A DNA stretch of 64,000 bases from G965267425 sp965267425 (GTDB lineage: Bacteria > Bacteroidota > Bacteroidia > Flavobacteriales_E > Vicingaceae): the NCBI GenBank assembly GCA_965267425.1, contig OZ253959.1, positions 2,480,001-2,544,000 on the forward strand. Reading direction: 5' to 3'. Made by a program: the position numbers and the translations under genes. Under the pieces are notes generated by a model. That model did no database searches and was not told where the DNA came from. It saw nothing but the letters and a program-made list of their open reading frames with translations. Each line of letters opens with the position of its first letter. Position 1 is the stretch's first letter. This document shows positions 17,756 through 27,019 of the stretch, piece by piece.

Positions 17756-18948
17756 ATGGTTTTCTGTCATATATAATTGAGCTTAACATTGTCTTTTCGA
17801 TACTGATGCTCTTCTTTCATGTATTTTTTAAAGGCATGTCGTTTTACCGCGTTAACAGAATAATACTCTTGTCATTTATTCCGGTATCCACGCTGATTCC
17901 ATTTTTAATGCTACCCAACCTAAGTGAATACACCGGAATAACCTACACCCTGTCACCTATTCATGTAATCGATGAAATAGAAGAAGCTAATAATTTGTTT
18001 CCACTGTCATTGCAATTCATTTATTGGTCGGTATTGTTTGTTTTGGTGATGCTCTTTCTAGTAAACCTTAGCAAAATTGTTCTTTTCATTCGCAAACAAG
18101 GAGAAGAAAAATCTGGACAATTTTATTTAGTTCATCCGAATGGCGCCGTACCAAGTTTTTCATTTTTTAATCGCATACACTTAAGCGAAAAAGGGACTCA
18201 AGAGTCAGAAACATGTTTGAAACATGAACTAGTTCATGTGAAAAGTCTTCACAGTTTGGATAATTTATTTTTCACACTATTCTGTTGCATTTCATGGTTC
18301 AATCCACTGGCATGGTATGCGAGATATTTGGTAAAAATGAATCACGAATTTCAGGCTGATCAACAGACTTCACAAGTAATTTCAAAAGACAATTACATAG
18401 ATATTCTTCTTCAACAAAGTGCAATGACACCTGTCAACACTTTGGTGCATGGTTACAATAATTATTCATCATTAAAATCACGTATTATTATGCTTACACG
18501 TAAACCAACCCATTTCCATCATAAATGGAAATATCTATTGTTAATTCCAGCCACGGCGTTAGGAATTGTTCTACATTCTTGCAAATCGGAAGATGAAAAA
18601 AATACTGTTGTGTCTCAACAAGTTGAATCGGACGAAGTATTGTTTGTAGCGGATAAAATGCCTGAATTTCCAGGAGGTCAGGAAGCTTTGTATCAATTTA
18701 TGGCAGAGAACATAAAATACCCTGAGGAAGCAAAAGCCAGTGGTATTGAAGGCATGGTTCATGTTTCTTTTGTAGTTCAACATTCCGGAGAACTAAGCAA
18801 TATTGAAGTAGTAAAGTCAGAGCATGCTTCCCTGGATCCCGCAGCACTTAAAACGATTCAACAAATGCCAAACTGGCAGCCTGGAGAACATGAAGGTAAG
18901 ATGGTTAATGTTAAATGTGTATTACCCATTAAGTTCGCCTTGAAGTAA
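17752..18948 (+). CDS. M56 family (BlaR1-like) membrane metallopeptidase with C-terminal TonB domain
   Basis: 398 aa. N-terminal membrane helices (about 5-25, 37-54, 89-113), zinc motif HELVH at 158-162 and the downstream glutamate E199 in NHEFQAD. Another membrane segment lies near 266-285. Residues 310-398 are a TonB C-terminal domain (MPEFPGGQEALYQFMAENI, GMVHVSFVV, LDPAALKTIQQMPNWQPG). There is no penicillin-binding sensor domain as in BlaR1, so the stimulus is unlikely to be a beta-lactam bound in that way. It is encoded with the BlaI-type repressor as a sensor-repressor pair. Confidence 0.88.
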   Translation: MNGFLSYIIELNIVFSILMLFFHVFFKGMSFYRVNRIILLSFIPVSTLIPFLMLPNLSEYTGITYTLSPIHVIDEIEEANNLFPLSLQFIYWSVLFVLVMLFLVNLSKIVLFIRKQGEEKSGQFYLVHPNGAVPSFSFFNRIHLSEKGTQESETCLKHELVHVKSLHSLDNLFFTLFCCISWFNPLAWYARYLVKMNHEFQADQQTSQVISKDNYIDILLQQSAMTPVNTLVHGYNNYSSLKSRIIMLTRKPTHFHHKWKYLLLIPATALGIVLHSCKSEDEKNTVVSQQVESDEVLFVADKMPEFPGGQEALYQFMAENIKYPEEAKASGIEGMVHVSFVVQHSGELSNIEVVKSEHASLDPAALKTIQQMPNWQPGEHEGKMVNVKCVLPIKFALK

Positions 18949-18955
18949 TTTAGAG

Positions 18956-20071
18956 CTAAGGGATTTGGTACAAAAGAAATCCTAAAATTGAGCTTACCGG
19001 TATCAACCATAAAGTTGATATCGGTTTTTTGATGCCAAATGTCAGAAAACCACTTAATGCCAAAATAAAAAACGATTGCCATGAATTCAAAACTGTAATT
19101 CCCATGTTTATGGTCACCGCCAACATAACGGCCACTGCTGCAACATTCACGGCATCTAAAAACCCTCTCAAAACAGCAGAATTACGCATTTTCGAAATCA
19201 ATGGATTTAGGAAAAATACAAAAACAAACGAGGGTAGAAAGATCCCAATTGTTGCTGCCATTGCACCTTTCAATCCTCCCAATTGAAAGCCAACAAAAGT
19301 GGCGGTAGACAGAACCGGACCTGGCGTAATTTGACCAACAGCAACAGCATCAACTAGATCTTGTCTTAACATCCATCCTTTGGTCACGAGTTCTGCATCC
19401 AAATAAGCAAATAAGACATATCCACTACCGTAAAGAAAAGCTCCCACTTTTAAGAATGTCAAAAAGATAGAAGAAGTTGTCATTGATTTTATGACCAATC
19501 CATTCAATGACAAGGGAATGAGCAACCAACTGGATTTTTGATTGGTATACCTCCTTTTAATGTGCATAAAGGCCGATCCCAACACACCGGTTGCCAATAA
19601 CACCACAATTTCGTTGACTCCCAAAAAACAAGCACCAAGAGAAAAAACGCCAAGCATACCCATCGTATAATTTTTAACTGCCTTTTTTGCCAACTTTTTC
19701 ACAGCAGCTACAATGATGACAATTACTGCCGGCTTAATTCCAGCCAAAAATGGTAATACCGAAGGAACCTCTCCATACCGTTGATAGAACCATGCAATAA
19801 AAGATGTAACAACCACTGCTGGAAAAATAAAACAAACTCCGGCCAAAACTAACCCCCCCCAACCTCCTTTTTCATACCCGCAATGCATGGCCATTTCAGT
19901 AGAATTTGGCCCTGGAATGAGATTAGTTGCCCCAATGAGATCTAAAAAATGTTCGTGACTCATCCATTTTCTTTTCCTGACAATTTCCTCTTCCATCATA
20001 GCAATATGAGCCGCTGGGCCACCAAAGGCAAACGTTCCTAACTTTAAAAATACCTTTATGATTTCTTTCAT
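18956..20071 (-). CDS. Chromate transporter family (CHR/ChrA) protein
   Basis: 371 aa, polytopic, with two CHR halves. The N-half has FAFGGPAAHIAMMEEE and NLIPGPNSTEMAMHCGY; the C-half has FGSG-type GAFLYGSGYVLFAYLD and AVGQITPGPVLSTATFVGF. The paired PGP motifs are the family signature. It would export chromate or transport a related oxyanion; real substrates of many CHR proteins are untested. The stop overlaps the following gene's frame by 4 bp (20068-20071), so it is co-transcribed with the P-loop gene upstream. A run of eight G residues lies within the coding strand near 19853-19860. Confidence 0.87.
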   Translation of the reverse strand: MKEIIKVFLKLGTFAFGGPAAHIAMMEEEIVRKRKWMSHEHFLDLIGATNLIPGPNSTEMAMHCGYEKGGWGGLVLAGVCFIFPAVVVTSFIAWFYQRYGEVPSVLPFLAGIKPAVIVIIVAAVKKLAKKAVKNYTMGMLGVFSLGACFLGVNEIVVLLATGVLGSAFMHIKRRYTNQKSSWLLIPLSLNGLVIKSMTTSSIFLTFLKVGAFLYGSGYVLFAYLDAELVTKGWMLRQDLVDAVAVGQITPGPVLSTATFVGFQLGGLKGAMAATIGIFLPSFVFVFFLNPLISKMRNSAVLRGFLDAVNVAAVAVMLAVTINMGITVLNSWQSFFILALSGFLTFGIKKPISTLWLIPVSSILGFLLYQIP

Positions 20072-20610
20072 TCCGGTAATTTCAATTTGATGATTCGAAT
20101 AATTTCTGCATATTTTTTCTCCAACTCTTTTCTGGACTTTGGACGAAAAATAAGTCGTTCAGCATACACTGATAATTCATCCAACCATTTTCTCAATTCA
20201 GGTTCATACTGATTGTTGACTCGTTCAATGGCCTCAACCAACATACTTTCTTTTTCTCGTCTATCAGATTGAAAAGGATCGTGTAAGCTTTTACCATCTT
20301 TTAATTTCCGGTTGCGTTGAACAGCACTTTCCAAACAAAATTCAAAAGGATACTCAAGGTATATTATGACGTTTGCTGTTATTAATCGATCATACAATGT
20401 TTCATGATAGGACCATCCATCAATTATCCAATCTTCTTTTTTCATGATGTCGACCAGCGTTCTGTTGAATTCTTCAAAAGGAATGCGTTCGAAATTAGAA
20501 GTCCAAGTATAATTGTCCAAATGGTATACAGGAATCGACAGATCTTTTGACATTTTTTCAGCCAACGTAGATTTACCGGAACCACCATTTCCAACAATTA
20601 CAATTTTCAT
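20068..20610 (-). CDS. P-loop nucleoside/shikimate kinase-like ATPase (FlaR/topology-modulation type)
   Basis: 180 aa from the ATG at 20610 (an in-frame start at 20622 adds four residues). Walker A GNGGSGKST stands right at the N-terminus, then YHLDNYTWTSNFE, WIIDGWSYHETLYDR and IYLEYPFEFCL, the layout of the small adenylate-kinase-like family often labelled DNA topology modulation protein. The physiological substrate is not known. The linked ChrA-type gene overlaps its end. Confidence 0.72.
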   Translation of the reverse strand: MKIVIVGNGGSGKSTLAEKMSKDLSIPVYHLDNYTWTSNFERIPFEEFNRTLVDIMKKEDWIIDGWSYHETLYDRLITANVIIYLEYPFEFCLESAVQRNRKLKDGKSLHDPFQSDRREKESMLVEAIERVNNQYEPELRKWLDELSVYAERLIFRPKSRKELEKKYAEIIRIIKLKLPE

Positions 20611-20756
20611 GAATTTAACCAATTCTGATATTCAACTAAGATATGAAAGAAGCAAATAGTCTATCAATAAGTCAAACATTCACGTATTAAGATTAGAGGT
20701 GCTTTTGATATTATCGTTACTATTGTCTATCTATTAATTTAAAATTTTATTGCCAT

Positions 20757-21119
20757 ATGAAAGCCAAGAAAATCAGTTATTATGTTTCCACAGGTCTGTT
20801 ATCGCTTATGATGTTGTTATCTGTTGGTATGTACTTCTTCAACCATGAAGAAATTGCCACCGTTTTCGAATCTTTGAACTATCCAACTTACCTCATTTAC
20901 CCCCTTGCCATTGCAAAATTGACTGGAATACTCGCCATATGGACAAAAGTTCGTTCGAACTTGGTAGAATGGGCATATGCCGGATTCTTTTTCAACTTTA
21001 TTTTAGCGGCAGCGGCCCACGTCAACATTGCTGATGGTGAATTTGGTGGAGCGATCATGGCCATGGCTTTGTTACTTATATCTTACAATACCAGAGATTT
21101 TCAAGAATCGAATGAGTAA
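20757..21119 (+). CDS. DoxX-like membrane protein
   Basis: 120 aa with four predicted membrane helices (about 8-26, 42-62, 70-92, 97-114). The pattern YPLAIAKLTGILAIW, NLVEWAYAGFFFNFILAAAAH and a final GGAIMAMALLLISY matches the DoxX-like family. Function of this family is uncertain; links to quinone or thiol redox are reported for some members only. Monocistronic by its isolation. Confidence 0.72.
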   Translation: MKAKKISYYVSTGLLSLMMLLSVGMYFFNHEEIATVFESLNYPTYLIYPLAIAKLTGILAIWTKVRSNLVEWAYAGFFFNFILAAAAHVNIADGEFGGAIMAMALLLISYNTRDFQESNE

Positions 21120-21298
21120 ATACCTCAACATCATTTTTGTTCAGAGCGAAATACTCGTTTTGTGCTAAAATAGCTTTATCTAAGCGGTCAGTATAACTAC
21201 AATAATCGGGCACAAAATCCTGGTAAACTTTAGTACACGTTTAATTTTTGTCCAACGTCAATTCAATAACATTGCCGGCGAACAATAATTAATTAGAT

Positions 21299-22634
21299 AT
21301 GAAAAAGTTTTACTCGCTAACTGTCGCTTTGGTGACAGGAACAATTATGTGCCTGGCACAAAATATTGGAATTAATACCGTTTCACTTTCAAAAGATACT
21401 GCCACGGCTTGTGATGTTGTCATCTTTTCAATTACTGGAACACATGGATGCACAACGACTTCACTTGGTGGCATAAGTCATTCTTTATCAAGAAGTAATA
21501 TTACTATTTCAGTGCAAGCTGATGATCCGTTTATCTGTCAAGGGGCATTAACATCGTTTAATACTACTTATTCTTTACCCTTGACGGGAATTACCGCAAA
21601 TGCGTATACGGTAACCATTACGTATACAGCTACAAACCCAGGATCTTCCGCCGTTACTTCGTTGGTTGTTCTTGCTACGACTCCTGCAGATGCTGGCATA
21701 GACACAACCTATTGTCATGCTACTTCACACAATCTTACAGGCAATACATTACCCATTGGTATCACTGGCACTTGGAGTGTACTAAGTGGAAGTGGAACGA
21801 TTACGAATCCAAATCAACCGCAAACTACCGTTACCGGCCTGGGATATGGTACCAACGAATTTGAATGGGCAGTTATGGACCCTAATTGCACAATAAGAGA
21901 TACGGTAAAAATTACCAATTTCGAAATGCCATCTGCAGCCATCACCGAATCTGATTTTATCGCTTGCTCGGATACTGCTACCATTGACGCAACACCTCCA
22001 ACTGCTGGAACCGGAACATGGAGCGTTCTTAATGGGTCCGTATTCTTATTGATGCCCAATAGTCCATCAACGCCTGTGATATTTTCAGGGGCTGGGCATC
22101 ATGCTTTTGAATGGAAAATTGAAAATGGCATTTGCCAAGCAAGTATCGATACGCTGGAAGTTGAAGTCAAATTATTGACAGATACACCACAAATTTCTTT
22201 TCAATCTGGTGTATTGTCTTCAACGCCGGCACCAGCTTATCAATGGCATTTAGATGGACAAGCCATTCCGGGAGCTACATCACAGAATCACACACCAACT
22301 ACCAATGGCATTTATGATGTATTAACTACAGAAACTGGTTGCTCAACAGGACTATTCTCAAATGAAATTGAATTGTCCACGGTTGGGATCAACCAATACA
22401 GGTCCTTTGATCTAAGCATTTATCCTAATCCAGCTCAGTCCGAATTGAATATCCGGCATTCATTTACTGACCCAGACTTGTATATTGAAATTAAATCCTT
22501 TGCATGGTCAAACAATGAAATATCTGCCATTTCAGAATCAATTTTCAATCACAGAATTGGAATCAGGAATTTATGTAGTAGCCATATTGAAGAACAATCA
22601 AGAATTGGCTAGATCATTGTTTATCAAACAATAG
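21299..22634 (+). pseudogene. T9SS cargo protein with a +1 frameshift inside its sorting domain
   Basis: The frame opens at ATG 21299 with signal peptide MKKFYSLTVALVTGTIMCLA and PKD/Ig-like modules (WSVLSGSGTITNPNQPQTTV; WSVLNGSVFLL; AYQWHLDGQAIPGATSQNH). A type A T9SS domain then begins (LSIYPNPAQSELNI). After codon 400 (S, 22496-22498) the frame reads nonsense to a stop at 22612. Removing one T from TTT 22499-22501 restores LHGQTMKYLPFQNQFSITEL and then SGIYVVAILKNN up to TAG 22632-22634, a normal sorting-domain end (444 aa). Either a real recent mutation or a sequencing error. Confidence 0.85.
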
Positions 22635-22641
22635 AAACTAG

Positions 22642-22678
22642 AAATAAAAAGGGGATCCCAGTCATTCCCTTTTTATTT
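22642..22678. terminator. Bidirectional terminator between convergent genes
   Basis: AAATAAAAAGGG (22642-22653) pairs with CCCTTTTTATTT (22667-22678) over a 13-nt loop. It serves the T9SS gene on the plus strand and the lipoprotein gene on the minus strand. Confidence 0.8.
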
Positions 22679-22987
22679 TTCCTGGAATGAATAAATTCTA
22701 ATCGAAGGGTAAGAATGCAGCATTAGACCGCAAGGAATATCTGTATTGCCAGTTTCAATATAATTGATTTCAATTTCAACAGATTCTCCATTTTGAAATT
22801 GATCACCAAAAATTTCCTCGTTCAACGGTTTGAATTCGGTTCCATCAATTTCCACAAAATATTCACAGCCATCAAGTTCATAAGGACCATGCCACATCAC
22901 AATGGCTCGCTGTAAATCATTGTCATCTTCTTTCTTGCATGCAATGAAAGTAGACAGTATGGCTAACAATACCAGAAAAATTTTCAT
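22673..22987 (-). CDS. Small lipoprotein of unknown function
   Basis: 104 aa. Lipoprotein signal MKIFLVLLAILSTFIAC with the lipidated Cys at residue 17, followed by KKEDDND, a charged stretch typical of Bacteroidota lipoproteins destined for the outer membrane. The rest is acidic, with two cysteines (GCEYF and PCGLM). No family recognised. The frame ends inside the shared terminator hairpin. Confidence 0.68.
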   Translation of the reverse strand: MKIFLVLLAILSTFIACKKEDDNDLQRAIVMWHGPYELDGCEYFVEIDGTEFKPLNEEIFGDQFQNGESVEIEINYIETGNTDIPCGLMLHSYPSIRIYSFQEK

Positions 22988-23031
22988 GTTCTAAATCTAA
23001 GCATAATAAAAACGTGATTAATAAAGGAGAC

Positions 23032-23060
23032 AAAAAAAAACCTCTCCAATTTTGGAGAGG
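23032..23060 (-). terminator. Terminator of the yceI-family gene
   Basis: CCTCTCCAA-TT-TTGGAGAGG (23041-23060) forms a perfect 9-bp stem. On the minus strand it is followed by a run of nine T. Confidence 0.88.
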
Positions 23061-23084
23061 CCCTACACATCATAATACTTAACC

Positions 23085-23720
23085 TTATATTTTCAGGTTC
23101 ACAGTCAATGAGATTTCATTACTTAAAACCATTTCTTTCATTGGGCTATCCCAGGCAACATCATATTTTTTGCGATCAAAAACCAAATTTCCTGAGAAGT
23201 TACCTTTTCCATCAGATGTTACATTTGTAACTGTTTCACTATTTGTAATTCCTCTAATGGTCAAATCTCCGGTAATTCCTTCAGCTGAGCTTCCGGTTAT
23301 AACAAAAGTTGCAGAAGGATGAGATTCCACATCAAAAAATTCAGCTGAAGACAAATGGCCAACCAATTTTTCAGGAGTCTGTTCTTTAGAAGGATCATAA
23401 TTCTCGTCAGTTGGTTGCATACTTGTCATATCCACCGTAAACGACCCACCGGTAATTTCATTACCTTTTGTTTCAATGCTTCCTGCTGTAAATTTTAATG
23501 TTCCAGAATGAGAGTAAACGCCCACCATGGTTCCTTCCCAATTTACGTCACTGGTTTCTAGATTAATATCAGCTGTTACCGCTGCCGCATCTGTTGTTTC
23601 TTCAACCATTTCTTCAGCAGATTCTTGGCTTTCCGCTTGCTGATCAGCTCCACCACAAGAAATCATAACAAAAGGAAGAACACCTGCAAGCAGGGCTAAT
23701 TTGATTCGTGTTGTTTTCAT
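23085..23720 (-). CDS. YceI-family lipoprotein
   Basis: 211 aa from the ATG at 23720; a longer in-frame start at 23768 would place 16 hydrophilic residues before the signal. Lipobox VMISC, an E/Q/A-rich linker, then the YceI lipocalin-like fold: VNWEGTMVGVYSHSGTLKF, GSFTVDMTSM, LVGHLSSAEFFDVESHPSA, TGDLTIRGIT and FDRKKYDVAW. YceI proteins bind isoprenoid or other amphiphilic ligands. The operator-like palindrome on its promoter is shared with the pirin gene at 29773. Confidence 0.9.
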   Translation of the reverse strand: MKTTRIKLALLAGVLPFVMISCGGADQQAESQESAEEMVEETTDAAAVTADINLETSDVNWEGTMVGVYSHSGTLKFTAGSIETKGNEITGGSFTVDMTSMQPTDENYDPSKEQTPEKLVGHLSSAEFFDVESHPSATFVITGSSAEGITGDLTIRGITNSETVTNVTSDGKGNFSGNLVFDRKKYDVAWDSPMKEMVLSNEISLTVNLKI

Positions 23721-23743
23721 TTTATAAAAGTTGTCATAATAAT

Positions 23744-23762
23744 ATTTGTATATACAAATGTA
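23744..23762 (-). promoter_or_regulatory. Palindromic operator overlapping the -7 box of the yceI-family gene
   Basis: ATTTGTATATACAAAT (23744-23759) is a perfect 16-bp palindrome. The minus-strand -7 box TACATTTG (23762-23755, TAnnTTTG) overlaps it. 14 of 16 positions match the site at 29709-29724 before the pirin gene. A MarR-family repressor would be a typical reader, but none is encoded in the window. Confidence 0.65.
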
Positions 23763-23799
23763 TAACAATATTTCAGCAATGCATACTTTTCAAGAAGAA

Positions 23800-24360
23800 T
23801 TATTCAATTATTCGAGATCCCCTTTCTTCTGCAGGGTTTCCCACGTAAATCGTATAAGGTTTTAAATCCTGTAGAGCCACAGAATTAACTGATAGGACAG
23901 CGTGACTTCCACATGTAACACCTGGCGCTACTAGCGATTTTGCACCAAGAAAAACACCATCTTCAATTAGAATGGGTTTGGTAAATACTTCAAATTTTGT
24001 GCTCTTAAAATTGTGGTTGCCAGTAAGCAACATAACACCTTGAGCGATATTCACATTATTGCCAATTGTTATGTAATCCATATTATAAATCCAACAATTT
24101 TCTCCTAGCCAAACATGATCTCCAATGGTCAATTTCCAAGGATACTTAATATTGATATTGGGTTTATTCATAACAACACCCTTTCCTATTTTGGCACCAA
24201 AAGCCCGCAAGATTATCACTCTCAACTTACTTGAAGGGTTCAATGCATTTCTAAAAATTAAGGTATTTACGAAATGCCATAACATGTATGTCCACTTGGA
24301 CTTTCCATGCGAATATTCTGTATTGTCGAATGAGGATAAATCAACCTCTTTCATATCCAT
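23800..24360 (-). CDS. WcaF-like O-acetyltransferase (hexapeptide repeat family)
   Basis: 186 aa. N-terminal helix pair (WTYMLWHFVNTLIFRNALNP) followed by a left-handed beta-helix: FGAKIGKGVVMNK, WKLTIGDHVWLGENCWIYN, ITIGNNVNIAQGV, LLTGNHNFKS and GVFLGAKSLVAPGVTCGSHA. The order and the TGNH motif match WcaF-type acetyltransferases of exopolysaccharide pathways. It stands alone here, outside the sugar operon. The acceptor sugar is unknown. Confidence 0.82.
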   Translation of the reverse strand: MDMKEVDLSSFDNTEYSHGKSKWTYMLWHFVNTLIFRNALNPSSKLRVIILRAFGAKIGKGVVMNKPNINIKYPWKLTIGDHVWLGENCWIYNMDYITIGNNVNIAQGVMLLTGNHNFKSTKFEVFTKPILIEDGVFLGAKSLVAPGVTCGSHAVLSVNSVALQDLKPYTIYVGNPAEERGSRIIE

Positions 24361-24425
24361 AAGGTAATTATATTGAATAATGCGTGATTGAGCAAATGTA
24401 GTCCAAGAAATGCATTGCTCAATGT

Positions 24426-26216
24426 CTACTTACTTTTCATTTTTTTCATCACATATTCTTGAAACAACTGTTCGTTTAAGTGATTGAAATTGAATTCTTC
24501 CTCTACCCTTATTCCGTCAAAAAAGAAAGCCTTGAAATTTTTGTTTTGTGAACGAAGGCCAGTAAAATAAAAGTATCCTCCGCCAGGCAAATCGACTTTT
24601 CGCATATCCCCGCTACATCCGGCAGTTGTGGAGCCAACCAATTGACCCAATTCACCTCTTTTAAATGTATATGCCATGGATTCAGCATAACTCTGTGTTA
24701 AGGATGAGACAATTAGGGTTTTAGGAGCGTTTAAATAAGGGGTCAATGGAGGAATAACCCATCGATCTGTATCGTTAAATGAATACGTTACATACTCATA
24801 ATCAGGATGATATATTTGAAGATCTGAAAAATATTCCGAATACAATGTGTCTTTGGAAAAGTGTGCCATTATAGAATCCAATTCAAAATTTGGGTAATGC
24901 CTCAAATCCAGAAGCAAGTAAGAGGCTTTTTCAAATTCATTCAAGTGTTCACTAAAAGATGAATAACTAATTTTATTCAAATCGATATAATAACCTCCAT
25001 CTTTTAATTCCAATACTTCATTCAGATTTGATTTCTGCCAAAAAGGACCATTATTGGCTTTATAAGTCAAATTCAGTGTATCCGTATTTCTCAACACCTT
25101 TAGCGAAACGATTGATTCAGTCTCAAAGAAGCCAAATCTATCAAAGGCAGCAATTTCATTTTTCCAATGAGGCGAACCGGCAATTAAATTCAGACATTGA
25201 GATATGTGCTCTTCAGATTTCATTCCAGCAATTTCGATGACAACATCACCCTTTTGGAAATCCTCGTGCAGCGATTCAATAATTCGAGCTTGAAAGTTGC
25301 GTATCTCAACTTTGAAAGGCGGGCCAGCCAATTTAACCGAGCGGTTTCCTGGCATATAATAAGCGTGACCATCCATTGATTTACCAATAAACGTTTCCAT
25401 GCAGTCTACGTAATGAATAGCACCTGCGCCATTGAACATGACATCAACAATACTGTTTCTCAATAATTCATCCCAATCCAATCCTGATACATCCCTGTAT
25501 GGATGAAATAATCTGAACACATTCCATGTTTTAACAAGATCTGTCAATGCCAAAATCATGGGATCTAAGGTTTCTGTTTGTTCAAAGTCAATACGCGCTA
25601 GGGTACCACGCAATTGATTGATGGTATAACGGCTCGTTTTTGAATCTTGCACACTTCCGTTGATTAAAGGTAACCGCAAAGGCAAAAGCATGCCTAGATT
25701 TCCATTATCACCTATTATTTCATCAATATGGGAAAGCGAATTCTCATCCATTGGAAATTTCAAATTAGCCATGTCTGAAATGACCTGTTTTTTCATTTCC
25801 GGATTTTCAACTGGTTGATACCCTTTGTATTGGACAAAAGCAGTACCCAATAATTTCAGATGATATTGTTCATCCCGTTTAAGCATTTCAATTTGTTGAG
25901 CATTGCCATTCAGGCTATATATGTGCAAAGACGGTGCTATAGGGTGAAGATTTTTTCTAATAAAATAAGTTCCTTCACCAATTGACGTTGATGTTAAAAT
26001 TTCCCTGATAGAGTGATAAAGAAGTTTATCCCATTCAAAGGCGTAATCACCTGGTTTGGGGTAGAAATAGCGAACATTTCCGAAACATTTTGCCAGGATA
26101 GCCACATTATCAACCTTCATTGAATCACTTTCATCTGAAAACGCGGCCTTAGTAGTTACAAGGCAAACAAAAATTGGCAAAATCATAAAAAAATATCTCA
26201 CCCGTGCTATATTCAT
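24426..26216 (-). CDS. Secreted S41-family (tail-specific protease-like) peptidase
   Basis: 596 aa. Signal peptide followed by a helical N-terminal region with WNVFRLFHPYRDVSGLDWDELL, the usual entry to the S41 fold in Bacteroidota. A PDZ-like stretch follows (about 310-390, FQKGDVVIEIAGM), then the C-terminal S41 core with YLLLDLRHYPNF and TLIVSSLTQSYAESMAYTFK, where the serine before AES is the likely nucleophile. GSTTAGCSGD and LPGGGYFYFTGLR close the site. Role in periplasmic or surface protein turnover is inference. Confidence 0.83.
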   Translation of the reverse strand: MNIARVRYFFMILPIFVCLVTTKAAFSDESDSMKVDNVAILAKCFGNVRYFYPKPGDYAFEWDKLLYHSIREILTSTSIGEGTYFIRKNLHPIAPSLHIYSLNGNAQQIEMLKRDEQYHLKLLGTAFVQYKGYQPVENPEMKKQVISDMANLKFPMDENSLSHIDEIIGDNGNLGMLLPLRLPLINGSVQDSKTSRYTINQLRGTLARIDFEQTETLDPMILALTDLVKTWNVFRLFHPYRDVSGLDWDELLRNSIVDVMFNGAGAIHYVDCMETFIGKSMDGHAYYMPGNRSVKLAGPPFKVEIRNFQARIIESLHEDFQKGDVVIEIAGMKSEEHISQCLNLIAGSPHWKNEIAAFDRFGFFETESIVSLKVLRNTDTLNLTYKANNGPFWQKSNLNEVLELKDGGYYIDLNKISYSSFSEHLNEFEKASYLLLDLRHYPNFELDSIMAHFSKDTLYSEYFSDLQIYHPDYEYVTYSFNDTDRWVIPPLTPYLNAPKTLIVSSLTQSYAESMAYTFKRGELGQLVGSTTAGCSGDMRKVDLPGGGYFYFTGLRSQNKNFKAFFFDGIRVEEEFNFNHLNEQLFQEYVMKKMKSK

Positions 26217-26273
26217 CCCTAATGATTATTGTCTATCTTAATGTATTACAATTCAACAAATGTATTTTCTAAG

Positions 26274-26807
26274 ATGATTTCCACAAAATTTGAACTAGAA
26301 GAAGCTATCATGCTTCTTAAGCGAACACCTCTTGTAATTTCAACATTACTTCAAGGATTACCTGATTTTTGGATATACAATAATGAAGGAAACAAGACAT
26401 GGAGTCCATTTGATATTTTAGGTCATTTGATCCATGGAGAAAAAACGGACTGGATTGCTAGGTTAGAAATTATCCTTAACCAAGGTGAGAATATTACCTT
26501 CACTCCATTTGATCGATTTGCGCAATTTGAAGAAAGTAAAGGCAAAGCACTAAGTTCGCTGCTTGAAGAATTTGCTTTATTACGAAACCAAAACCTCAAT
26601 GTATTAATGGAAAAGAATATTTCCTCAAAACAGTTTGAATGGATAGGTATTCATCCGGATTTTGGAAAAGTTACATTGGAACAATTACTTTCAACTTGGG
26701 CAACACATGATTTAGCTCATATCAATCAAATGACAAGAGTAATGGCGAAACAATATGTAAATAATGTTGGGCCTTGGAAAAATTATTTAAGTGTATTGCA
26801 CAAATAA
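26274..26807 (+). CDS. DinB-family putative metalloenzyme
   Basis: 177 aa from the ATG at 26274. Four-helix DinB fold with the metal-site histidines in ILGHLIHGEK and, near the C-terminus, THDLAHINQM. The family includes thiol transferases such as bacillithiol S-transferase; no specific activity can be claimed. In-frame starts further upstream (26229 TTG, 26241 ATG) add residues unlike the family and overlap the spacer shared with the divergent S41 gene. Confidence 0.82.
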   Translation: MISTKFELEEAIMLLKRTPLVISTLLQGLPDFWIYNNEGNKTWSPFDILGHLIHGEKTDWIARLEIILNQGENITFTPFDRFAQFEESKGKALSSLLEEFALLRNQNLNVLMEKNISSKQFEWIGIHPDFGKVTLEQLLSTWATHDLAHINQMTRVMAKQYVNNVGPWKNYLSVLHK

Positions 26808-27019
26808 TTTGATCAATTCTTCAAGTATTTAGGATTTCATTCACATCAACAACTGACTAATCTGTAGCTGAAATCAATATTTTCATTGAGTTAAATAATT
26901 GTTTATCAATGATTTAATTTTCTAAGCTAAGTGTTTTACGTATTTGAATATTTAGGCAATGCCCTATGAGTTACGGGACGTTCTGATCCTTTCTTTGCCA
27001 TGAATCAAACAATCAAACA

